NCBI GenBank assembly: GCA_903832775.1 | Contig: CAILCX010000142.1 | Span: 1-40,642, forward strand | Length of the DNA stretch: 40,642 bases | Reading direction: 5' to 3' | Source: an uncultured Methylobacter sp. | GTDB taxonomy: Bacteria; Pseudomonadota; Gammaproteobacteria; Methylococcales; Methylomonadaceae | Shown here: positions 18,001-24,919 of the stretch, in pieces | Position numbering within the stretch: the stretch's first letter is position 1 | How the letters are laid out: every line of letters begins with the position of its first letter | Notes under the pieces: model-generated | Seen by the model: the letters and a program-made list of their open reading frames with translations, nothing else | What the model was told of the DNA's origin: nothing | Databases searched by the model: none | Position numbers and translations under genes: made by a program

Positions 18001-19745
18001 CTGATGGCGAGACCCAGATCTGGAAGATTACCCATAACGGCGTAGACAGCCATCCGGTGCATTTTCACCTGGTGAATGTACAGGTGATTAACCGCGTTGG
18101 CTGGGACGGCACCATCAAGCCACCTTACGACAATGAGTTCGGCTGGAAGGAAACCCTGCGTATGAATCCGTTGGAAGACGTCTATGTTGCCGCTACCGCG
18201 AAACAACCAAAGACCAATTCTTTCGGCCTGCCGCAAAGCGTGCGTTTGCGGGATCCGTCGCAGAAAGCGGACGCCAACTTGGGCTTCACCCAGATCAATC
18301 CGGTTACCGGTGCTCCCGCTACTGTGGTCAATACTGTTGATAACTACAACAATGAGTATGTCTGGCACTGTCATATCTTGGGCCATGAAGAGAATGACTT
18401 CATGCGTCCGGTAGTGTTTCAGCCGCGTAGTTTTGATTCTGTTGCAAATGCCTGGAAGACGACGCTGGATGCACCTGCGGCGCCGACGCTCCGTTTGACT
18501 AGTGGCGTCCTCAACTGGGTTGACAATTCCGACAAGGAAATCCAATTTAACATCGAACGTGCGCCACTAACTAATGGAGCAACAGGTACCTTTGCAAATG
18601 TTGGCATCGCTTTGGCTAACGCCGGTATGCAAAGTTGGATCTCACCGGTCTCAGGCGTAGGAAAAAATGCTGGTATAATCACCGACGCCACTAGGGTAAC
18701 CGGCCAATCTTACCAGTACCGCGTGGCGGCGGTGGGCGCGGCAGCAACGGGTGCATCGGTCATCGATACGACAACATTATCCTACTCGAATGTCGTCACT
18801 TTTGATGTTGCCCCATTAGCACCGACCTCGCTGACGTTAACCCCCGGGACATGTAGCAGTGCAACCAGCTGTCCGGTAGCGCTGAGTTGGCCAGACTCCT
18901 CCACTAATGAAACTGGATTTGTTGTGGAATACGGCATTGGTGCTACACCAGCTACGTGGACTTCGGCGACAGTCACCATAAGTGGCACGACTACTCGTTC
19001 TGCAACAGTCACTGGTCTGAACGCTTCGACCCAATATTCCTTTCGGGTAAGTGCAGTCAATAGTGCGGCGGTTGCTGGTAAAGCAGGTTCGTTTGTGACC
19101 AAATCGGCTACGACGAATGGTTATGCAGTGGTGCAAACAGCCCCTGCGACTCCAAGCGGTGTATCGATTAAACGGACCAGCATCACGGCAGCGACCTTAG
19201 CCTGGACTGATGCTTCAAACAATGAGACGAGCTTTCAGGTGCAGACTTCATCGGCTACAGGCACTCCAACGTGGACTAACCTCGACGTGGCGATTGCACG
19301 CAATGCGGCTCAGGGTATGGCCACAGGTGGCGGTTTGACTTACGCTGCGGCGGTGACAGCCTCGACCAACTTGTTGTACCGGGTGGAGGCGCTCAATGCG
19401 AGTCCTACTGGGGGCATCTCGGCTTCGGTTACCTTAAATGATACGGTTGCACCGGTGGCTGCCACAGGGGTAACTGGAACCACGACAACATTGAAATTCT
19501 TTGGTTTTACTGTAAGCACTACGGTCACGCTGAACTGGGCTGATGCAGCTAACAATAATGTGAGTTACACGTTCCAGCGCAGCACCAATAACGGTTCGAC
19601 GTGGACGAACGTAAGTACGACTCTTGGGGCCAATGTTACTTCGACATCGCAAACTGTTGGAGGCGCAATCAGCAAAAACCAGTTTCGGGTTCTAGCGGTC
19701 AACTCGGTCGGCTCAACTGCATCTGCTGTTTACACTACACCGTAA
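15021..19745 (+). CDS. Giant secreted multicopper oxidase with fibronectin III tail (MofA/OmpB type)
   Basis: 1574 residues. The Sec signal ends near residue 30 (MAHA/GAG). All four copper-binding segments are present: HWH at 240-242, HDH at 308-310, HPVHFH at 1011-1016, and HCHILGHEENDFM at 1116-1128. C1117 is the type-1 cysteine, and the usual axial position (five after H1122) holds F1127. Two inserted Gly/Tyr/Pro beta repeats interrupt the cupredoxin domains: about 513-595 (GSGYSTDPRFPPKVVI) and about 852-935 (GTGYRAAPTVTFV, then CGYTSMPTVQL). Residues from about 1150 hold about four fibronectin type III-like units (VALSWPDSSTNETGFVVEYG, ATLAWTDASNNETSFQVQ). This size and plan match Leptothrix MofA (Mn oxidation) and Geobacter OmpB (Fe(III) reduction). 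The FKBP and cytochrome c genes downstream support the Mof comparison. Periplasmic or exported; the substrate is inferred, not shown. Confidence 0.87.
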   Translation: MNEINIFNRTRMSMAILLALSPVALQMAHAGAGFGDNTSSVGTPIKVPTFYANSPSGLRPADDCFDTTGAAAVPTLKGLCDTGTPLQKFVDTLPGLGSSAANDLGQYIPIAVPDTTSYPGSDYYEIAVVDYTEKMHKDLVKATHLRGYVQLSTAIVPGKKVSLAVKLPDGTTEALAVDNPHYLGPLIMATKGRAVRIKYYNLLPTGAAGKLFLPVDATYTEAGILPGNVSKLTENRAAIHWHGGDTPWISDGTPHQWIAPATEVIPGTTIPMGKGVSAEPVPDMPAPGAGAQTLYFPNNMSGRFMFYHDHTAGLTRLNVYAGIAAGYLLTDPTETSMVNGTIATPLLDSTGASQKDAAGKVISFAAGTLPADQIPLVIQDKTFVPKDIAQQDSYWNQDITGNKNLTVWGSEADLWFPHVYETNQDPSSLDATNPVGRWDWGPWFWPVFPAAYSLPSGLVGDASSTPEAFMDTPIVNGTAYPTTTVQPKAYRFRILNASNDRFLNLGLYQATTGVSQIAISANGSGYSTDPRFPPKVVITNAAGDTTGHGATAVATVDPGTGSITRIDMTNVGADYTAPVSLSVLDNIYVADTTKTPAVVAHAAPGGFDFAASGSITMDQTEVEMVAFDATQAAKTPFPTSGGLQGTGWGTLDSMQHPSGVPNPTKLGPDIIQIGTEGGFLPHAVTIPSTPINYEYNKRSVTVLNVLEHGVWMGPAERVDAVIDFSQYAGKTLILYNDAPAPLPAGDPRIDYYSGAPDQTGAGGAAPTLAGYGPNTRTIMQIKVSSGTPKPFDVVSLQAALPKAYAVEQVPPVIPEIAYNDAFGTHDADNLLKISTGSMAQPTLNFTPTGPMTLTGVNLQGGGTGYRAAPTVTFVNGLGAATTACPIPRAATAKATIDLGTRMVTGFTSFNAGCGYTSMPTVQLTATNGGTGATANGVSNTTKTLPVQNKGIQELFDPVYGRMNATFSVELPFTTATTQTTIPLAYIDPATEKIADGETQIWKITHNGVDSHPVHFHLVNVQVINRVGWDGTIKPPYDNEFGWKETLRMNPLEDVYVAATAKQPKTNSFGLPQSVRLRDPSQKADANLGFTQINPVTGAPATVVNTVDNYNNEYVWHCHILGHEENDFMRPVVFQPRSFDSVANAWKTTLDAPAAPTLRLTSGVLNWVDNSDKEIQFNIERAPLTNGATGTFANVGIALANAGMQSWISPVSGVGKNAGIITDATRVTGQSYQYRVAAVGAAATGASVIDTTTLSYSNVVTFDVAPLAPTSLTLTPGTCSSATSCPVALSWPDSSTNETGFVVEYGIGATPATWTSATVTISGTTTRSATVTGLNASTQYSFRVSAVNSAAVAGKAGSFVTKSATTNGYAVVQTAPATPSGVSIKRTSITAATLAWTDASNNETSFQVQTSSATGTPTWTNLDVAIARNAAQGMATGGGLTYAAAVTASTNLLYRVEALNASPTGGISASVTLNDTVAPVAATGVTGTTTTLKFFGFTVSTTVTLNWADAANNNVSYTFQRSTNNGSTWTNVSTTLGANVTSTSQTVGGAISKNQFRVLAVNSVGSTASAVYTTP

Positions 19746-19918
19746 GTAAAGCAGGTTGGGTTGCTTCTTTCCCTCGATATGCATTAGGTGGGCAGGCGTC
19801 GCGCAACCCTTGCTTCAAAGCTTCCTCATCCCTGCAATCTCGGGGTGGGGGCCTTAGAAGCCTATGGCTAAGTATCACCAACCGATTAAATTAACTAAAT
19901 CACTACAGGATTTAAATC

Positions 19919-20455
19919 ATGAACAAAAAATTACAACAACTAGCGGGCGCCGCCGTCTTATTGCTGGCGACAACTTCAATTAATGCCTTACCGATAGTGT
20001 TGCCGGATCCGGCTAACAGTTCCAGCGAAACAGGCACCTTCAGTATTGATGCTCATGACAGAATTAATATGACCGGCAATCCGATCAGCTTAACAACATC
20101 CTTACCTGTTAAAGGCAGTCATATTGCCAATGGCGATGGCCGATTTAAAAATGGCGTTATCCAGTATAAAGGATCCGCCAATTTTGATGGCGATATAGCC
20201 AAAGTGACACTTGGCAAGGATTTGCGTAAGGGCATGGTCGTTTATACCTTAAAAGGTTTGGTTTACGGCAAATTAGACAATGCTGGCGAACAGTCTGATG
20301 TCAGCGGAAATTTTGGGGTGACCACCAAGCCCGCACCGGAAGGCACTGCACTGAATAATGCTCAGGTAGAATCCAGCCACTTGGTACTGACGCCGCGTTC
20401 TAATGTAAATAATGTCAATCCATCCAACGCTGATAGTAAAAAAACTAAACGCTGA
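19919..20455 (+). CDS. Small secreted protein of unknown function in the oxidase cluster
   Basis: 178 residues. The Sec signal is clear (KLQQLAGAAVLLLATTSINA/LP). The mature part is beta-rich: GTFSIDAHDRINMTGNPIS, GDGRFKNGVIQYKGSANF, GMVVYTLKGLVYGKLDNAG. It ends in a Ser/Thr/Asn-rich, basic tail (NADSKKTKR). It has no cysteine, no metal-binding histidine cluster and no membrane anchor, so it is probably a soluble periplasmic or exported protein. It lies 173 bp after the oxidase and 209 bp before the FKBP gene, same strand, with AGGAT upstream of the ATG. I know no family for it. Its position suggests an accessory role in the oxidase system. Confidence 0.7.
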   Translation: MNKKLQQLAGAAVLLLATTSINALPIVLPDPANSSSETGTFSIDAHDRINMTGNPISLTTSLPVKGSHIANGDGRFKNGVIQYKGSANFDGDIAKVTLGKDLRKGMVVYTLKGLVYGKLDNAGEQSDVSGNFGVTTKPAPEGTALNNAQVESSHLVLTPRSNVNNVNPSNADSKKTKR

Positions 20456-20664
20456 GAGGTCATTTCCATTAAGAGTAAGTAACAAGTAGTCAGTATGGAG
20501 ATCAGCGGTATAAGGGGCATCGGAAACGCGGATTCCAAAAAACTTCATCCAGGCTACTTGCTTTGCTTAAGGTATAGCGCTTCATTTTATTGCCCACTCC
20601 TGAACAGTGTGAGCAGAAATGACTGTCATATGTAAACCTATTTATAGCTTGATGGGAGGCTATT

Positions 20665-21369
20665 TTGTACGTTAAAAATTTAAGTGTATTTTTCTTAGTC
20701 ATGCTTTTAGCGCAGCAAGCTGTCGCTGAAAAACAACCTGTATTGGTCAATGGTTTCAAATCCGAAAATGATGCCACCAGCTACGCTATAGGCGCATCAG
20801 TCGGGAGAAATTTCAAAAAAGATGATTTTACAGTTAACTCGAAACTTTTTATTCAGGGTTTTGAGAATGGCTTGTCTGGCGCAAAACTTAAAATGTCGGA
20901 ACAGGAGTTTAAATTGATATTGTCGAATATCCAGGTTGAGATGCGAAGTAAGATGGCAGGCAATAGGAGAGACAAAGGTCTGCAAAACAAAAATAAGGAA
21001 GCGGCTTTTCTTGCTGAAAATGCCAAGAAAACAGATGTGGTTAGCTTGCCTAGCGGCGTCCAATATAAAGTATTAAAAGCGGGAAATGGTTCAAAGCCGA
21101 TGGATTCTGATTTTGTCGAAGTGAACTACCGGGGCACGCTGTTGGATGGCACTGAGTTTGATGCCAGCTTACCTGGTAAGCCGGTCAATCTTAAACTGGC
21201 ACAATTAATTTCCGGTTGGAAAGAGGCAATTAAATTAATGTCAACAGGTTCCAAATGGCAGCTTTATATTCCGTCAAGGCATGCTTATTCTGAAAAAGGC
21301 GTGGGTAACGATATTGGTCCCAATGAAATGCTGATATTCGAGGTTGAATTGGCAGGTATTAATAAATAG
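20665..21369 (+). CDS. Exported FKBP-type peptidyl-prolyl isomerase (FkpA/MIP-like; MofB-like position)
   Basis: 234 residues starting at TTG, with GGGAGG 6 bases upstream deciding the start. The Sec signal is SVFFLVMLLAQQAVA. Residues 30-115 form the N-terminal helical dimerisation domain typical of FkpA/MIP (ATSYAIGASVGRNFKKDDF, MSEQEFKLILSNIQVEMRS). The FKBP domain follows at about 125-233: SGVQYKVLKAGNGSKP, VEVNYRGTLLDGTEFDAS, ISGWKEAIKLMSTGSKW, and PNEMLIFEVELAGI. It should catalyse proline isomerisation and act as a periplasmic folding helper. It is the third gene of the cluster and probably assists the oxidase or cytochrome. In Leptothrix the gene after mofA is also an FKBP-type isomerase. 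Confidence 0.88.
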   Translation: MYVKNLSVFFLVMLLAQQAVAEKQPVLVNGFKSENDATSYAIGASVGRNFKKDDFTVNSKLFIQGFENGLSGAKLKMSEQEFKLILSNIQVEMRSKMAGNRRDKGLQNKNKEAAFLAENAKKTDVVSLPSGVQYKVLKAGNGSKPMDSDFVEVNYRGTLLDGTEFDASLPGKPVNLKLAQLISGWKEAIKLMSTGSKWQLYIPSRHAYSEKGVGNDIGPNEMLIFEVELAGINK

Positions 21370-21470
21370 CTGTCGATGAAGATTTTAAGTTGCTTGAAAG
21401 CGATAGCGTTCGATCAAGGAATGTTATCGTTCCTCAACAACATTGATAGTTAAAAAAGCTTAAGGAGTTT

Positions 21471-23192
21471 ATGATGTTAGAAAGTTATTTGCCTTTTTTA
21501 ATCTCCAGGTCTCGCTGTTTTGTTGTATCGTTGGCCTTGCTAGCTTGTGCTCCTTGCCAGGTATGGGCCGATAACGCGGCTCTTGTTGAGCAAGGACGCC
21601 TTATTTACGAGAAAGGCATTATTGGATCAGGCAAGCAGTTGGAAGGCTGGCGCGCGGACAATAACAAAATTGCAGGAAACGAGGCTGCCTGTGTTTCATG
21701 TCATCGACCCAGTGGCATGGGGTCAGTCGAAGGAGATATTTTAGTGGCGCCGATCACCGGCAATTATCTGTTTAACCCGGATAAAGTCCAGCTCGCCAAC
21801 ATGGATCCCCGTAGTGGTAAAAAATTTAATCAAACACATCCTGCTTATACTGAAGCCAGCTTGGCCACAACACTGGTAAGCGGCATGGATAATCAGGGGC
21901 GCACATTGTTTCCGTTAATGCCCCGGTATTATCTTGCGACCAATGATATGGCGGCACTTTCGGCGTATTTGAAACAGCTTTCAATAGCCTGGTCACCCGG
22001 TGTTGATACAGAGACCCTCCATCTGGCAACCGTTATAACACCGGAAGTTGAACCGGAGCGCAGGAAAGCATTTCTGGATACTTTGCACACGGCGGTAAAA
22101 CATAAAAACGGTAATACCTCGACGGCTGCCAATAAAAAGGGCCGCCGTCACATGACTTCAGCTGCGGAAATGGTGTTAGGTACTGAGCGTAAATGGGATC
22201 TGCAAGTCTGGGAGTTGCAAGGAACCCCTGATACCTGGAATGCCCAATTAACTGAAAAATACAAATCCCATCCCGTATTTGCGGTGGTGTCGGGGGTGTC
22301 AAATGCGGACTGGGAACCGGTACATGATTTCTGCGAGAGCAATCATGTACCGGGTTGGTTTCCAAGCGTGATTTTACCGGTAACGACGGGGTCTTTTTAC
22401 TCTTTGTATTTCTCAAAAGGCGTGATTTTGGAAGCTGAGGTATTGGCCAATCAGCTCAAACAGGTTGTAAAGCCAAAACGGCTTGTTCAAATTTTCAGTA
22501 ATGACCCCGTCGCAAAAGTAGCGGCAAAGAACTTGCGTGATGCATTAGCCAAGACTGGCATTGCTTTAGAAGAGCGAGTCGTCAAAGAAGGCGTGGCGAT
22601 TTCAGCCCAGTTGCCCGGCGATTTGACCAACAAAGATGTGGTGATGTTTTGGCTGCGAGATAACGACCTGATTAATTTTGATAATTCGTTACCGCCTAAG
22701 GTTAAGGCATTATATTTTTCCAGTGAATTGGCTGGGAGAACCTTATTGCCAGAAGCTTGGCGACAAAATGCGCAGTTGCTTTATCCTTACCAATTACCTG
22801 ATCAGCGTCAATCCAATTTAACCAATTTTCATGCCTGGCTGGCTATGAATAAACTACCGATAGTAGATGAGTCGTTGCAAGCGGAGGCTTTTTTTGCGGT
22901 GGAATTTTTGACCGAAACGGTGTCTGAAATGCTGGATAATCTTTATCGGGATTATCTTGTAGAAAGAGCCGAAGCCATGTTGAGTCGAAGTGAGTCCATA
23001 AAATCAGAACAACAGGTTCGTGAACGGCAAATAAGAGGTAAAACAGGTCCATTAATTCAGCAACATAGCACCAGCATTTACCCGCATCTGGGTTTAGGCA
23101 TTGGCCAACGATTTGCGTCCAAAGGCGCTTATCTGGTCCATTACGACAAAGATGCAAAGTTGCAGGCCAAATCGGATTGGATCGTGCCGTGA
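21471..23192 (+). CDS. c-type cytochrome fused to a periplasmic-binding-protein-like domain (MofC-like position)
   Basis: 573 residues with a Sec signal ending near QVWA. Residues about 35-175 form a monohaem cytochrome c domain. The haem motif is CVSCH at 74-78, followed by RPSGMGS. A likely axial methionine is in GRTLFPLMPRYY near 149, and the helix MAALSAYLKQLS closes the domain. From about 185 to the end it resembles a type I periplasmic binding protein: HPVFAVVSGVSNADWEPVHD, VPGWFPSVILP, RLVQIFSNDPVAKVAAKNLR. The C-terminal part (MLSRSESIKSEQQVRERQ, YPHLGLGIGQRF) is unassigned. AAGGAG precedes two adjacent ATGs; the second (21474) has better spacing. It is an electron-transfer partner candidate for the oxidase. 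101 bp downstream of the FKBP gene. Confidence 0.82.
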   Translation: MMLESYLPFLISRSRCFVVSLALLACAPCQVWADNAALVEQGRLIYEKGIIGSGKQLEGWRADNNKIAGNEAACVSCHRPSGMGSVEGDILVAPITGNYLFNPDKVQLANMDPRSGKKFNQTHPAYTEASLATTLVSGMDNQGRTLFPLMPRYYLATNDMAALSAYLKQLSIAWSPGVDTETLHLATVITPEVEPERRKAFLDTLHTAVKHKNGNTSTAANKKGRRHMTSAAEMVLGTERKWDLQVWELQGTPDTWNAQLTEKYKSHPVFAVVSGVSNADWEPVHDFCESNHVPGWFPSVILPVTTGSFYSLYFSKGVILEAEVLANQLKQVVKPKRLVQIFSNDPVAKVAAKNLRDALAKTGIALEERVVKEGVAISAQLPGDLTNKDVVMFWLRDNDLINFDNSLPPKVKALYFSSELAGRTLLPEAWRQNAQLLYPYQLPDQRQSNLTNFHAWLAMNKLPIVDESLQAEAFFAVEFLTETVSEMLDNLYRDYLVERAEAMLSRSESIKSEQQVRERQIRGKTGPLIQQHSTSIYPHLGLGIGQRFASKGAYLVHYDKDAKLQAKSDWIVP

Positions 23193-23351
23193 TGAATGTA
23201 ACCTGATTGCTCAATTTAATTTAGTTTTTTAGATCCTTCGTTTTGAAAAAGGCGAGACCAACAATTACAACACTAGTTTCGGAAATATTGAGTGACAAAC
23301 AAAATAACAATACAACTCACGATTATTAAACTATTTATACTCGAGACTAAA

Positions 23352-24115
23352 ATGATGAAACAACAAATCCTTAAAGTTGACTTATTTTTCAAGAAGAACC
23401 TAAACTATTTACGTTGGTCTAATACAGTTACAGCTCAGGACATTCTCAGCCGTATCTTGCGATATGGCAAAAAAATTATCACTATTGGCAGTGCATTGCT
23501 GGCGATAACGCTGTCCGCCCCTGTTTTTGCCAGTCCCTTGTATTCTCAGCCTCCAACAGGTACAGGTATCAGCAATTCATTTGTAACAACCGATCCTAAT
23601 AGCTCTGAATTCGATACTTGGACTTATGATAATTTTGCAGCTACACAGTCCGGTGCTGCTTCCAACATCAGTTGGGAGGGACAAGCCAGTCTTAATACCG
23701 GATTTACTATCCAAATATTGACTGCACAACCTACTACGCCAGATAGTCCAGTCTCTAGCCAAGTCGTCCGGAAAATCAATGTGCCGAATAACTATAGTCA
23801 GGTAGCAAACATTAACGGATGGTCTGATTTTCAGATGGATTTAACAACATCCTTTAGTTGACGGCTGGCACCCAATACTGGTTAACCATCTACTCGACTG
23901 GTACCTTGGAATGGGGTTGGCAAAATGGAACGGGCGGTGACAACCTGTCTAGTCGTTATAATAGAGGTCAATCCCAGTGGTTGCAGGCACCGGGCAACCG
24001 TGCCTTTTCCTTTAATAGTGCCGTGCCATTACCAAGTGCTGTTTGGATTTTTGGTACTGGCTTGATGAGTCTACTTGCATTTAATAAACGTAAAAATAAC
24101 ACAGCTATCTTTTAA
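23352..24115 (+). pseudogene. Secreted protein with VPLP-type sorting signal, disrupted by a frameshift
   Basis: The first frame runs from ATG 23352 to a TGA at 23859-23861. The homology continues one base out of frame to 24115. Compared with the paralogue 400 bp downstream (PFAMIAGTHYWLT), this copy reads TSFS then TAGTQYWLT, which one missing base between AGT and TGACG explains. The shared start MMKQQ supports ATG 23352 over the in-frame GTG 23292. After a 35-residue leader comes a signal sequence (IGSALLAITLSAPVFA). The mature part has SNSFVTTDP, DTWTYDNFAATQSGA and TGFTIQILTAQP. The C-terminus is VPLPSAVWIFGTGLMSLLAF plus NKRK, a PEP-CTERM-like sorting signal. Function unknown. A sequencing error is possible. 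Confidence 0.65.
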
Positions 24116-24130
24116 ATTAAAAAAAGTCGC

Positions 24131-24168
24131 CTGATTGCGTTGTGGATTTTTCGTGGCGCATCAGTTTT
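24131..24168 (+). terminator. Possible terminator after the sorting-signal protein
   Basis: CTGATTGCG (24131-24139) and CGCATCAG (24157-24164) pair with one bulged base around a 17-base loop, followed by TTTTAATTG. The stem is moderate and the loop large, so support is limited. Confidence 0.35.
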
Positions 24169-24234
24169 AATTGTTATTAGCTATTTTATAAGTTACTTAT
24201 GGGGCAATTAATCAATTAACTTTACATATAAAAA

Positions 24235-24918
24235 ATGATGAAACAACAAAAAATGGAAGTTGCCTTCTGCAATGGGTATTACAAAAATAATTTGTCTTGG
24301 ACATCAATAATCATAGTACAGCAATCGCTGGTGACCATAATAGGAATATTGCAAATTGGAAAAAAGCTAGCTGTTCTAGGGGGGGTCCTATCGGCATTGA
24401 CGCAGTCAAGTCCGATATTTGCTGGTTCAGTGTACGCACAGCTACCTCTAGACACAACTACCAGCAACTCATTTGTTACGACCGATCCTGATGGCTCTGA
24501 TGGTGATACCTGGACTTATGATGATTTTATTGCCACGCAGTCCGGCGCTGTTTCTAACGTTACCTGGCAGGGACAAGCTAACCCCAATACCGGATTCACC
24601 ATCCAAATTTTAACTGCGCAACCTTCTACTCCAGATACCATTGGTCCCAGTCAAGTCGTAGAGACGATTAATGTGCTAGATAATGCCAGTCAGATAGCAA
24701 ATAAAAACGGATTGTTTGATTTCCACATAGATTTAACAAAACCCTTTGCGATGATTGCTGGCACTCATTATTGGCTTACCGTTTATTCCAATGGACCAGT
24801 GCCCTGGGGATGGGGAAATGGCAAGGGTGCCAACAACAAATCGATCAGTTTTAATAGAGGCCAAGCCATGTGGTTACCTGCGCCTGGCGATCGAACCTTC
24901 TCCCTAAACTATCAATGA
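24235..24918 (+). CDS. Paralogous secreted protein lacking the C-terminal sorting signal
   Basis: 227 residues, paralogous along its whole length to the frameshifted gene upstream. It has the same MMKQQ start, a signal region (GKKLAVLGGVLSALTQSS then PIFAGS), SNSFVTTDPDGSDGDTWTYD, TGFTIQILTAQPSTPDT, AGTHYWLTVYSNGPVPWG, and RGQAMWLPAPGDRTFSLN. It then stops at TGA where the paralogue has the VPLP membrane/sorting segment. Either it is released as a soluble protein, or the 3' end was lost. The end of the convergent permease gene lies only one base away, which suits a deletion. Tandem duplication is likely. Function unknown; no enzymatic motif seen. Confidence 0.6.
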   Translation: MMKQQKMEVAFCNGYYKNNLSWTSIIIVQQSLVTIIGILQIGKKLAVLGGVLSALTQSSPIFAGSVYAQLPLDTTTSNSFVTTDPDGSDGDTWTYDDFIATQSGAVSNVTWQGQANPNTGFTIQILTAQPSTPDTIGPSQVVETINVLDNASQIANKNGLFDFHIDLTKPFAMIAGTHYWLTVYSNGPVPWGWGNGKGANNKSISFNRGQAMWLPAPGDRTFSLNYQ

Positions 24919-24919
24919 T

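Noticed and set aside
20502-20777. Minus-strand 91-codon frame across the gap before the FKBP gene
   Set aside because: It overlaps the FKBP signal peptide and ribosome site on the other strand and has cysteine-rich, non-protein-like composition.
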